Below are positions 18,333-26,602 of a stretch of DNA of 33,641 nucleotides, in pieces. Every line of letters begins with the position of its first letter. Position 1 is the first letter of the stretch. Made by a program: the position numbers and the translations under genes. Location of the stretch: NCBI GenBank assembly GCA_015655375.1, contig JAATFD010000028.1:1-33641 (forward strand). The letters are read 5' to 3'. Source of the stretch: Actinomycetales bacterium (lineage in GTDB: Bacteria > Actinomycetota > Actinomycetes > Actinomycetales > Actinomycetaceae). The notes beneath the pieces are model-generated. The model made no database searches and had not been told where the DNA came from. It was given only the letters and a program-made list of their open reading frames with translations.

Positions 18333-18690
18333 CGTCCACGCTCGCACTCGCCGGAGCCCGCTGGCGTCCGGTGTGCTCCCTTGTGGTCTGTGGTTCGTCA
18401 CGCTTTTCCCTATCGGTCTCCGCACAGGACTGGCGCCCCGGTAAGCCCGTTCAGTGTTCGTGACTTTCTGGGCAATTCCGAGCCCGTGAAGCCTCTGGAG
18501 CGAGTTCTCATCACACGAATAGCCCGGAACGAAAAATTCCCCTCCGACCCTCACCCGTGTTTCTCATCCCTCACTGGAGGAAGGTCCGCCGAAGATCACC
18601 CGTGATCTCACCCGATCGTGTGACACGGGACCAATTCGGATCGTCGTGGGACCACAAATGGAAAGATCCGGTGAAACACCCAGACTCAGT
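18333..18690. other. Intergenic promoter region of the pilus operon
   Basis: A 358-bp region between the LuxR-type regulator and the tip pilin, both on the minus strand. Its length and lack of convincing coding suggest it holds the pilus promoter. It contains two GGGACCA direct repeats (18627-18633 and 18648-18654) and an imperfect hairpin (CCCGTG 18599-18604 with CACGGG 18624-18629) just past the regulator gene, without a T-run. An in-frame extension of the tip pilin runs to 18554 but has no signal-peptide character. No clear -35/-10 pair was found. Confidence 0.5.
18627..18654. promoter_or_regulatory. Direct repeat GGGACCA x2, 21-bp spacing
   Basis: Two identical GGGACCA heptamers start at 18627 and 18648, exactly 21 bp apart (two helical turns), between the LuxR-type regulator and the pilus operon it probably controls. 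LAL/MalT-type regulators often bind same-face direct repeats, so this is a candidate site. It is about 300 bp from the tip pilin start, which is far for a core activator site. Confidence 0.3.
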
Positions 18691-21522
18691 TCAGCGTTCG
18701 ATCAGGCCGTATTTTTCCGCGAGCGCCACCGCATCACGCCGGTTCTTTGCCCCCAGCCTCCGGTAGATCTCACGCAGATGGGTCTTCACCGTGTTGACGG
18801 AAAGAAAGAGCTCATCGGCAATCTCCTGATTGCTCAGATCGCGCCGAAGTCCATCGAGCACCCTTAGCTGTGCATGGCTGAGGGTGACGTCGGCCAGTCC
18901 CTCGATGGCCACATGCGGCCCATCGACCGCGTCGGCGATGGCTTGCGTCACGGACCCGGGTACCACCGTCTGAGCGAGCTGACACAGCCTTTCGACCCCC
19001 TGCCGCGTCATGAAACGACACGCGAGATCAACGTCGCTGGGCGAAGACGTGTCCACGACGCTTCTCATCGTCTCTCGGGCTTGTTCTGTCCGCCCCTCAC
19101 CGACTAGCAGTGCCATTTGTACACACGCGACCAGGGTGCGAACGCGTGCGGTCACGGCCACCTGACGAGGATCGCAGTCTCGCAGCGTGACTCCACTGGT
19201 CTTCCAACCTGCGGCGGTCGCGATGACCACGCGTGTCAGCTGATCGAGCAGTTCTTCCGATTCGTCTCGGCGGGCAGCGAAATCGACTGCCTCGTGCAGC
19301 CGACGGTCTGCCACGCAGGCCAGTACCGCGCCCAACACGAACGTCGCAGACGATCGCGGTGTCTCTTCCGCTGTCTTCACCCGCTCGTCGACCTCGGAGA
19401 ACAAGGAATGAGCTTCTTGGAAGCGACCGTTGAGCAGCAATTGCAGTCCGTAGGTCCACACGACGAAGGGTTGCGTGATGGAACGGGGTGCTTCTCTGAT
19501 CGCCTGTGACATCGTGTCGAGGGCGCGCTCATACTCTCCGACGCCGGAGAACCTCCAGGACCGTGCCAGCGACGTGATCAGCATCGGTCTATGAAACGCT
19601 CCGAGTTCGTCGACGACACGGGTGCAGTCCTTGAGGACTGCCTCCCGGTCGATGGCCCCGGAAAAAAGGGTTTCCCCGAAATATCCTTCCAGGCCGATCA
19701 GCGCGACCATGGTGATCCGGGATGCCCATTCCTCCCGGTCCAACAGGGCGACCGCGCGCGTCAGAGTGGTCCTCGCCGTGATGAAGTCCGCTCGCAGAAA
19801 GCTTGCCACGCCCAGCAACGCATAGGTTCTGGCGATCCTCGACCGTGGCAGGATCCCTTGCGCCAGACAGTCCTCCATCGCCTGCAGGCTCGCCAATCCC
19901 AGATCTGGGACGTCATCCCACCTATCCAGGATCATCAATGCGACCAATGCCATGACCGACGAATGCAGGCGCTCGCGAGCATCCGCGCGAAAACCCCCCT
20001 CACGCAAGTCGGAGACCACCGCGCTGACAAGCGCCGCGACCTCCCTGTCGTCCCTGGCCAACGGGTGGGCCTCCGTCGCGGCCAGGATCGTCATCGCAGG
20101 CGCAGCGACCGCCGCGGCGACGCACGAGGGCATGTACGCGCTGAACCCATGGGACCGGCCGTCGGTGACGAAGTCGACGAAATGCGCCGACGCGTAAGCT
20201 TCCAGCATCGTCGAGTCGCCATTCTGGGCGAGGAGCTGGGTGGCCTCCATCAGGTGACCGTGATCGCCGTACCACTCGGCCAGCTGGGAGAGGAATGCTC
20301 CCGCAGCTTGCGCCGCTCCCGGAGCGGTCTCAGCGGCGATCCAGTCCAGACACAATGCCCGGAAATCAGCGTTCCACACGAACAAGCCGCCCGGATGCTC
20401 ACCGAACTCCATGCGCGCATACCCTGCGGCGCTGAGGCGTTGCACGAAAACGCCGCATCCGGGTCGGATCCCGTCGAGCGCGTCAAGATCGGCCCAGGGA
20501 ACTTCGAGCAAAGAAACCGTGAACACCACGAACGGACTGGATCCCTGGGAGCACCGCTGGAATTCCTCCATCGAGAATTCGTGGTAACGCAGTGCTCCGG
20601 CGGTGTTCTTGACGTCCTCGGAGCCGAGATCGAGTACCTCGACGTGAGTCAGTGCACGTCCAGGCAGTCTGTTTTCTTGGTCAAATTCCGACAGTGTGCT
20701 CCCGCCAGCGGGGAAATTCTGGCCCAGGAACCTGACCGTGCCGTGTTCCATCACCATCTTCTCGACGCCCGCCAGGCGGAGCATCGTGACCGCTGAGAAG
20801 ACCGGATGGCCTGCCGTGAACCGAGCGACGCGCGCGATCAAGTCAGGGGTCGGTTCAATCCCCATCGAGGCCGCCAGTTTCGCCAGCTCGCTCTCGTCGA
20901 AACACAGGTCCGCATCGCTGATGACCCGCACGACAATCCCGGCCTCCTGTGCCTCGGCAACCAGCGAATCCGCATCGAGCAGCGAGCACACGACATCGGC
21001 TCCGGCTCGGACCCACCCGACGAGAAGGCGCTCCAGAATGGGGGAAGCCTGCCATTCATAGTTGGGGAGAAAGATCACTACCCCTTCGAGATTCACACGG
21101 ATCCTAGCCGCACGCGCATGAAGATCGTCGAGATCGAACTGCCCTCGACGCAGAGACCGAATCAGTTCCGCGGTCGCCGCGTCCGGCTTATGGGCGCGCA
21201 ACAGAGCTTCCGTCATCAAAGCAACAGCGCTCTTGTCCCCCAGGTACCGCTGTGGAAAATCCATGAGGACGCACTGCCTGCCCTGATCGACGCTGCGGGA
21301 CATTTCCTCGTAAAGCTGATGGATGAGCCTGTTCTTCCCGGATCCCGGAATGCCGCAGAGCACGGTCAAAGGACCCAACGGTTGGAGGTCATCCATCAGC
21401 CGTTGCCGGATCATCCTGGACATCCCTCGTTTGGCTTTCATCTCTCGCCCATCACCATCGACATGGATGAGCCGAGCAATCCATCGTTCAGCGTGCACGA
21501 CCATCTGGGATCGACTCGCCAT
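18691..21522 (-). CDS. Large LuxR-family (LAL/MalT-like) transcriptional regulator
   Basis: A regulator of about 943 residues with MalT-like architecture: an N-terminal STAND-type NTPase region, a long helical repeat (TPR-like) middle and a C-terminal LuxR helix-turn-helix (LSNQEIADELFLSVNTVKTH) ending REIYRRLGAKNRRDAVALAEKYGLIER. The P-loop reads GIPGSGKN (57-64), with Asn in place of the usual Thr/Ser, and the Walker B region reads VVIFLPNYEW, lacking the usual acidic pair; ATP hydrolysis may be lost. The gene lies directly upstream of the pilus operon on the same strand, which suggests it controls it. The start is uncertain: ATG 21522 is used, with GGACAG close upstream; ATGs at 21504 and 21441 and a GTG at 21564 are alternatives. 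Confidence 0.85.
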   Translation of the reverse strand: MASRSQMVVHAERWIARLIHVDGDGREMKAKRGMSRMIRQRLMDDLQPLGPLTVLCGIPGSGKNRLIHQLYEEMSRSVDQGRQCVLMDFPQRYLGDKSAVALMTEALLRAHKPDAATAELIRSLRRGQFDLDDLHARAARIRVNLEGVVIFLPNYEWQASPILERLLVGWVRAGADVVCSLLDADSLVAEAQEAGIVVRVISDADLCFDESELAKLAASMGIEPTPDLIARVARFTAGHPVFSAVTMLRLAGVEKMVMEHGTVRFLGQNFPAGGSTLSEFDQENRLPGRALTHVEVLDLGSEDVKNTAGALRYHEFSMEEFQRCSQGSSPFVVFTVSLLEVPWADLDALDGIRPGCGVFVQRLSAAGYARMEFGEHPGGLFVWNADFRALCLDWIAAETAPGAAQAAGAFLSQLAEWYGDHGHLMEATQLLAQNGDSTMLEAYASAHFVDFVTDGRSHGFSAYMPSCVAAAVAAPAMTILAATEAHPLARDDREVAALVSAVVSDLREGGFRADARERLHSSVMALVALMILDRWDDVPDLGLASLQAMEDCLAQGILPRSRIARTYALLGVASFLRADFITARTTLTRAVALLDREEWASRITMVALIGLEGYFGETLFSGAIDREAVLKDCTRVVDELGAFHRPMLITSLARSWRFSGVGEYERALDTMSQAIREAPRSITQPFVVWTYGLQLLLNGRFQEAHSLFSEVDERVKTAEETPRSSATFVLGAVLACVADRRLHEAVDFAARRDESEELLDQLTRVVIATAAGWKTSGVTLRDCDPRQVAVTARVRTLVACVQMALLVGEGRTEQARETMRSVVDTSSPSDVDLACRFMTRQGVERLCQLAQTVVPGSVTQAIADAVDGPHVAIEGLADVTLSHAQLRVLDGLRRDLSNQEIADELFLSVNTVKTHLREIYRRLGAKNRRDAVALAEKYGLIER

Positions 21523-21812
21523 CTGTCCGTCACCGTCGTATGAGCCATGGGGAATCCTATGCACCGCCCGAGGCCGAGAATTTGGGCATCGAGCGGAGGC
21601 AGCGCGCGCTCGTCCGGCCGGCGGAGGGTGAATCGGCGCCTGTCAATAGAGGTGATTTTCGGACATCCCTCTGGACCGCACCACTCCACGAAGCATCTCG
21701 GGGCAGAATCCGACGCGGGATCGTTTCCATGTCTGCGCGGGCCCGAACCCGCCCACGGTCAAACTGAAGTCTCACACGACCATCGGAAAGCTCGACGACC
21801 GCGCGCTCGCCA

Positions 21813-22403
21813 TTAACGACGTTCTTGTGCCGTCCCACCAGCATCAGGGGAGGTCGTCGTTTCCTTGAGGTAGGCAAGAACTGACTGAACGACTGCGTTC
21901 GTCAGTCTCTCACTGCTCGAACCGGTAAATGTCGTCATCTGAATGAACGGACCGTTGATCAGAGCAAAGATGTCTGTCACATCCGCAGAACGTCCCGTCA
22001 GATCGTAATCAGGCTTAAGAACCATGACGACCGACTGAACTCTTTCCTTGTTGATTGTGACAAGTGCATTGCGGACGCGCTGGTCGAGAGCAACGCTCTG
22101 GATCGTTCGGTAGACGGCGGAGTACTCAGGATCAAGCAACTTCGAGCGCTGCAGCTCGACGTTGTGAAGGAGCCGAGCGTTCAGGTCCCCGTCAATCCAT
22201 TCGAACGATGGCATGCGGAACGTCTGCAACAGATCGAGCACGAGGTCAGGTGTTGTCGGCCAATGCCGATACAAGGTGGTCCGCCCAACTCCGGCGGCAC
22301 GCGAGACATTCTGATAGGTCAGCTGCGGCAGACCACCATCGGCCAACAATTCCGCCGCAGCGTTGAGAGCCGCTTCTCGCGTCCGTGCAAGCCGTGGATC
22401 CAT
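21813..22403 (-). CDS. TetR-family transcriptional regulator
   Basis: A 196-residue TetR-type repressor. The N-terminal DNA-binding domain is clear: REAALNAAAELLADGGLPQLTYQNVSRAAGVGRTTLYRHWPTTPDLV read in pieces, with the recognition helix around residues 37-47 (AGVGRTTLYRH). The remainder is the helical ligand-binding and dimer domain, which names no ligand. The ATG at 22403 is preferred to the ATG at 22430 because GGAGAAGG lies six bases before it. It is transcribed away from the nine-gene operon starting at 22565; the 161-bp gap contains an imperfect palindrome, so it most likely represses that operon and itself, with the imported compound or a derivative as inducer. Confidence 0.9.
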   Translation of the reverse strand: MDPRLARTREAALNAAAELLADGGLPQLTYQNVSRAAGVGRTTLYRHWPTTPDLVLDLLQTFRMPSFEWIDGDLNARLLHNVELQRSKLLDPEYSAVYRTIQSVALDQRVRNALVTINKERVQSVVMVLKPDYDLTGRSADVTDIFALINGPFIQMTTFTGSSSERLTNAVVQSVLAYLKETTTSPDAGGTAQERR

Positions 22404-22463
22404 GCGGTCCTTCTCTCCGTGGCTTCCCATTCCTGCATGGTCTCATGTCACACACGCTCACCT

Positions 22464-22484
22464 TGTGGCACGACTTATGGCACA
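22464..22484. promoter_or_regulatory. Candidate TetR operator in the divergent gap
   Basis: An imperfect inverted repeat TGTGGCA-N7-TGGCACA (6 of 7 pairs match) lies between the TetR gene and the NmrA-like gene. It is overlapped by two direct repeats CACCTTGTNNCAC at 22459-22471 and 22483-22495, 24 bp apart. A symmetric site in the gap of a divergent TetR gene is the usual arrangement of an autoregulated TetR system. Confidence 0.45.
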
Positions 22485-22564
22485 CCTTGTTCCACTTCCC
22501 TACCATTGCGGCGACCGAGCCTCTCGGGGGCACCCCGATCTGGACTTCGCGACAGGAGAGATCA

Positions 22565-23242
22565 GTGGCACGTATATCGATATTGGGAGCGACCGGCAAG
22601 ACCGGCCAGGAGCTCGTGCACCGCGCACTCGACGAGGGACACACCGTCACCGCGTTGGTCCGTCGACCGGAGGCGCTTGCCGTCCGGGATGAACGTCTGG
22701 AGGTGGTCGTCGGCGATGCGCGCGACGTCGACGTCATCGCCCGGGTTGCAACCGGTCAGGATGCACTCATTGCTGCACTCGGACGTCCAGAATCAGGGCG
22801 CACGAAGGAAGAGATCGACGACAGCCAATCGGTGGATGTTTGCGCGATCTCCACACAGCATTTGCTCGACGTGGGGCCACGAGTTGGGCTGCACCGCATC
22901 GTGTTGATGAGCACTCACGGAGCAGGATCCAGCAACGACGGCAGCCCCTACGTGCGCGAGCTCAGGGACAAAGTCGGCAACCGGGTGCGGGACAAGGATC
23001 GGATGGAGGAGCTGCTTGCCTCCGCCACCACTGACATCGTGTGGACCGTCATCCGCAACCCGTACATCTATGACGGACCAGTGGGGACGCCCTACGGCAT
23101 CTTCGAAAAGATCGAACTCGACGATACCTCCAGAGTCACTTACGCAGATCTTGCAGCATTCGCGATCTCTGAAGCCCTGGAGCCGAAGCATCCCGACACC
23201 TTTGTGACTATCACGGAGCCATTGACGGGAAACGCGGCGTGA
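22565..23242 (+). CDS. NmrA-like/NAD(P)H-binding Rossmann protein
   Basis: A 225-residue atypical short-chain-dehydrogenase-type protein with the N-terminal dinucleotide motif GATGKTG (8-14) and the strand ALVRRPEAL typical of NmrA/NAD(P)H-binding PF13460-type proteins. Members are NAD(P)-dependent reductases, epimerases or redox sensors; many lack the catalytic Tyr-Lys pair. Sequence such as HRIVLMSTHGAG and WTVIRNPYIYDG fits this family's SS and RP segments. The GTG at 22565 has AGGAGA at ideal spacing; the same frame stays open upstream but without a start site that fits. It is the first gene of operon 2 and its stop overlaps the next start (GTGA). Confidence 0.85.
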   Translation: MARISILGATGKTGQELVHRALDEGHTVTALVRRPEALAVRDERLEVVVGDARDVDVIARVATGQDALIAALGRPESGRTKEEIDDSQSVDVCAISTQHLLDVGPRVGLHRIVLMSTHGAGSSNDGSPYVRELRDKVGNRVRDKDRMEELLASATTDIVWTVIRNPYIYDGPVGTPYGIFEKIELDDTSRVTYADLAAFAISEALEPKHPDTFVTITEPLTGNAA

Positions 23243-23754
23243 TCACACCCCAGGAGTTGTCGGATCGCGACGCCATCACGCGCACGCTTCGTCGATACAG
23301 TCAAGGCCTGGATCAACGCGAATGGGGCCTGTTCCTCAGCGCGTTCCATCCATCCGCGCTCATCGAAGTGCCGGGCTATCTCAGCAAACCCCTTTTCCCC
23401 GTCGAATTCGTCGAAATGCTCAGCGGAGACTTCGATTCCGCGCGCATTTCCGGGCAGCACTTCCTGGCGAACACCCTGTTTGACATCCGCAACGACCGCG
23501 CACACACCGTCACGGAGTTCTTCGCGTCCAACGCCGAACGGACAGGCGAGCAAGGAAGGATCCAGGTCCAGCGTGCTGGCGGTCTGCAGGTCGACGACCT
23601 GGTGCGTCAGGGCGAGACCTGGCTGATTGTGCACCGAACACTCGTCCAGAAGAGCGACACCCGTCGAGTCGTCGACTACAACGAATCCACGTTGGCCCTC
23701 GCCAGCGCCTCGACGCACAACGGCGTCGTGGCCGAATTCCAGGAGAACGCATGA
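23239..23754 (+). CDS. SnoaL/NTF2-fold protein, copy 1
   Basis: A 171-residue SnoaL-like (NTF2-fold) protein. In the related enzyme group (scytalone dehydratase, bile-acid 7-alpha-dehydratase BaiE, SnoaL_4 family) a Tyr, an Asp and a His line the pocket; here Tyr20 and Asp25 (RYSQGLDQREW) and His74 with Asn78 (SGQHFLANT) occupy matching places, so dehydratase or isomerase activity is plausible. Start is GTG, overlapping the previous stop by 4 bp. It is a paralogue of the next gene: both begin ELSDR..RYSQ..DQ and share SGQH..NTL. No signal peptide. The substrate is unknown. Confidence 0.85.
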   Translation: MITPQELSDRDAITRTLRRYSQGLDQREWGLFLSAFHPSALIEVPGYLSKPLFPVEFVEMLSGDFDSARISGQHFLANTLFDIRNDRAHTVTEFFASNAERTGEQGRIQVQRAGGLQVDDLVRQGETWLIVHRTLVQKSDTRRVVDYNESTLALASASTHNGVVAEFQENA

Positions 23755-24284
23755 CGACCATCGAAGAGCTTTCCGATCGCGCAGAGATCCAGGACGCATT
23801 GCACCGGTATTCCCAGGCACAGGACCAAGACCAGTGGCAGCTCTATGAGACAGTTTTCGCGGAGAATGCCCAGGTCCAGCTGGTCGGACTTCCCCTCGAC
23901 ACACTGTCAGCGCAAGAATTCGGTCGTTTCCTCAGGGAGGACTTCGGTTCCACCCGCCTGTCAGGCCAGCACCTGATCGGCAACACCTTGATCAAGATCG
24001 AGGGCGATGTGGCACGCAGCGTTTCCGAGGTCCTGCACGCCACCTTGCAACGCACCGACACACACGACGAATTGAAACTGTCCGAGGGCACGAGTCTGTA
24101 TGCCGATTCGTGGCTGCGGACCCGTAACGGGTGGCGCATCACCCGGCGGATCATCACGCAGAAGTCTCTCGACGAACGCGTCGTGACCTATGAGCCCGAG
24201 TTCATTGCGACCATCGAGGCAGGAGCCTCTCACGACTGGTTCGTCGAAACTGCGGCAGCAGACAACTCGGAGGAACAGCAATGA
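23751..24284 (+). CDS. SnoaL/NTF2-fold protein, copy 2
   Basis: A 177-residue SnoaL-like protein, a tandem paralogue of the preceding gene. Tyr20, Asp25, His74 and Asn78 fall at the same residue numbers as in copy 1, so both copies keep the putative catalytic pocket. The C-terminal sheet (TRNGWRITRRIITQK) is typical of the fold. The ATG overlaps the previous stop (ATGA), as does its own stop with the next gene. The pair could act on successive intermediates or form a mixed oligomer. Confidence 0.86.
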   Translation: MTTIEELSDRAEIQDALHRYSQAQDQDQWQLYETVFAENAQVQLVGLPLDTLSAQEFGRFLREDFGSTRLSGQHLIGNTLIKIEGDVARSVSEVLHATLQRTDTHDELKLSEGTSLYADSWLRTRNGWRITRRIITQKSLDERVVTYEPEFIATIEAGASHDWFVETAAADNSEEQQ

Positions 24285-24898
24285 CGAAGAAAGTGCTTCT
24301 GATCGGCGCCAAAGGAACCGTGGGTTCCGCGGTATTGGAAGCACTCAAGGAACGGGGCCACGACCTCGTCATCGCGGACTATTCATCCGAGGAGCTTCCC
24401 GTCGACCTGACGGACCACGCCTCGATCATGCGCGTGTATGCCCGCGCCGGCAAGGTCGATGCCGTGGTTTCCACGGTGGGAGATCTTGAGATGGCGGACC
24501 TGGCAGACCTCACGCTCGAACAAGTCGAGGCTTCCCAGTCCAACAAACTGCTCGGGCAGGTCGACCTCGTTCTTCAGGGACTGAGCCATGTGCGCTCCGG
24601 AGGATCCTTCACTGTCATCTCCGGCATCATGTCAGAGATTCCGTGGCGCGGCGGCATCACTGCCGCACTCGCAAACGGCGGCCTGGATGCGTTCGTCCGC
24701 GCCGTCGCGGCAGAGCTGACTGGTGACAGGCGCATCAACTCCGTGAGCCCCTCGATCCTTGTCGAATCCATCGACAAGCTCGGCGGTGTGAACCCGCTGC
24801 CAGGACACCACCCTGTTCCCGCTTCATTGGTTGCCGAGGCCTTCATCCGCTCTGTTGAGGGCATCGAAACCGGGCAAACGTTCAGAGTCGGCTACTGA
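24281..24898 (+). CDS. Atypical short-chain dehydrogenase/reductase (SDR)
   Basis: A 205-residue SDR-fold protein with the cofactor motif GAKGTVG (9-15), an acidic ADYSS after strand 2 and the usual helix ITAALANGGLDAFVRAVAAEL. At the place of the catalytic YxxxK the sequence reads AALAN, so both Tyr and Lys are missing; a Ser precedes it (VISGIMSE). A compact SDR subfamily of about 200 residues with this change exists and its activity is not well known. The product may still bind NAD(P)(H) and act with a partner, or be structural. The ATG overlaps the previous stop; 49 bp separate it from the lipoprotein gene. Confidence 0.85.
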   Translation: MTKKVLLIGAKGTVGSAVLEALKERGHDLVIADYSSEELPVDLTDHASIMRVYARAGKVDAVVSTVGDLEMADLADLTLEQVEASQSNKLLGQVDLVLQGLSHVRSGGSFTVISGIMSEIPWRGGITAALANGGLDAFVRAVAAELTGDRRINSVSPSILVESIDKLGGVNPLPGHHPVPASLVAEAFIRSVEGIETGQTFRVGY

Positions 24899-24947
24899 AC
24901 GTCCGCATCCCCCGTCTGTGAACCAACCCCACATAAGGACTCCATTC

Positions 24948-26600
24948 ATGCATCTTTTTCGTCGAACCGCTGCACTCCTGTGTGCTGCGTCCGTCGCCCT
25001 CGCGACAGCCAGTTGCTCGTCTCCGTCAGGTTCGTCATCGGATTCCTCGCCCGACTCACAGTCCTCGGAACCGGTCAGCGGAGGAACTGTCACGTGGGCG
25101 GTGGCAGCTGAGCCCTCATGCTTCACTCCGGCCTTCCACCAACTGCTCTCCGACCGCCAGATCATTCGAAATTTCGTCGATTCCTTGGTCTATCAGGACA
25201 GCGACGGGACTTTCTCACCGTGGTTGGCCTCGTCCTGGACGACGTCCTCAGACGCCACGAACTACGACTTCACCATTCGTGATGGCGTGACCTTCAGCGA
25301 TGGCGCCGTTCTGGACGCCTCCGCGATCAAACAGAATCTGGACTACGTGCGGGACTCTGCCAACGGATCGACATATTCGACATTGCTCTCGGCAGTCTCG
25401 GACATCTCGGCGCACGATGACCATCTGGTCATCACTCTGTCGTCCTCCGATTCGTCGTTGTTGGCTTCCCTGAGCAGCGTGGCACTGGGCATCATTGATC
25501 CCGCTCACCTCAGCGAAGGAAAGGATCTGTGCACTCCGAGCGAGGATCTGTCAGGTTCCGGACCGTTCACGATTGCATCGTATGAACGTGGATCGGAAGT
25601 CGTCTTCAACCGGAATGAACAGTATGGCTGGGCACCGATCACCATCAGCCATGACGGACCGGCCTACCTGGACAGCGTCACATACAAGTTCGTCAGCGAG
25701 GATTCAACCCGCGTAGGTTCTCTCGAGGCCGGCCAAGTGCAAGCAATCTCAGGCGTCCCAGCATTGGACGTCAGCCAGATCCAATCAACCGACGGACTGG
25801 CGTACACGGACGGACCCGCCAGCCAATCCACCTTCGGTTTCGTCATCAACGGATCGAGTGAGAATGCGCCGTGGGATGACGTCAAACTCCGACAAGCATT
25901 CCGCGACAGCTTCGACCTCGATACGATCGTCAGCTCTGTCTACCACGGTGGTCGGACCCGGGCGTGGAGCTGGGTCGGCAAGGACAGTGCGGCTTTCGAC
26001 TCAGACCTGCAGAACAGCTGGGGCAACAACATCGGCGAGGCAAATGCTCTTCTTGACGAAGAGGGCTGGACTGACCGAGATTCGGACGGGTATCGCACCA
26101 AGGACGGCGAGCGTCTGACGTTGACCGTCACTTATGACTCGGATTCGATCAGAGACCAACGCGACACCCTCATCGAGGCAGTCCAGGATGCCGTCAAGAA
26201 GAATGTCGGAATCAACCTTGATCTACAGACACCGACGTGGTCTGCCTTGTCTGCCCAGATCGCCACCGGATCATGGAGCATCTATCCGGCAACTTTCGGG
26301 CAGGTCGACTACGCGAACAGCGTCATCGGTACATGGGCTGGCTTCTTCTACGCGGAAAGCACCTGGAAGCCCGATGAGGCGGTCACCCTTGCACAGGACG
26401 CCATCACAACGGTCGACGCAGCGCAACGCACGAGCGACCTCGACGCGATCCAGACGTATCTGGTGAACGATCAAGCTCTCTTCGTCCCGTTGACGGAATC
26501 CACGTTCAATGTCGCTCACAGCTCGGACGTCCATGGGATCGGATTCGACTATTCGAGCGGAAGCCCGGACAGCAATTACTCGGTCTGGACCGGCCAGTAA
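24948..26600 (+). CDS. Family 5 extracellular solute-binding lipoprotein, operon 2
   Basis: Substrate-binding lipoprotein (550 residues) of the second importer. The signal peptide ends in a lipobox with Cys23 (ALATASC), followed by a Ser/Pro-rich linker. Family-5 signatures: GGTVTWAVAAEPSCFTP, VTFSDGAVLDASAIKQNL, GSGPFTIASYERG and KLRQAFRDSFDLDTI. It is clearly paralogous to the binding protein of operon 1 but diverged in the ligand-lining segments, which points to a different ligand. AAGGAC precedes the ATG by 7-8 bases. Two bases separate its stop from the permease start. Family members bind peptides, nickel chelates, opines and glycosides; the neighbours here include no peptidase. Confidence 0.92.
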   Translation: MHLFRRTAALLCAASVALATASCSSPSGSSSDSSPDSQSSEPVSGGTVTWAVAAEPSCFTPAFHQLLSDRQIIRNFVDSLVYQDSDGTFSPWLASSWTTSSDATNYDFTIRDGVTFSDGAVLDASAIKQNLDYVRDSANGSTYSTLLSAVSDISAHDDHLVITLSSSDSSLLASLSSVALGIIDPAHLSEGKDLCTPSEDLSGSGPFTIASYERGSEVVFNRNEQYGWAPITISHDGPAYLDSVTYKFVSEDSTRVGSLEAGQVQAISGVPALDVSQIQSTDGLAYTDGPASQSTFGFVINGSSENAPWDDVKLRQAFRDSFDLDTIVSSVYHGGRTRAWSWVGKDSAAFDSDLQNSWGNNIGEANALLDEEGWTDRDSDGYRTKDGERLTLTVTYDSDSIRDQRDTLIEAVQDAVKKNVGINLDLQTPTWSALSAQIATGSWSIYPATFGQVDYANSVIGTWAGFFYAESTWKPDEAVTLAQDAITTVDAAQRTSDLDAIQTYLVNDQALFVPLTESTFNVAHSSDVHGIGFDYSSGSPDSNYSVWTGQ

Positions 26601-26602
26601 CA

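Noticed and set aside
19591-20796. Plus-strand open frame of 401 codons opposite the LuxR-type gene
   Set aside because: No known domain, low-complexity Arg/Gln/His content, and the opposite strand encodes a convincing regulator.
21641-21646. Perfect TTGACA on the minus strand upstream of the LuxR-type gene
   Set aside because: No -10-like hexamer lies 16-18 bp downstream, so it was not called a promoter.
21557-21877. Minus-strand open frame in the gap before the LuxR-type gene
   Set aside because: It begins inside the TetR gene in another frame and shows no domain; its first part mirrors TetR codons.
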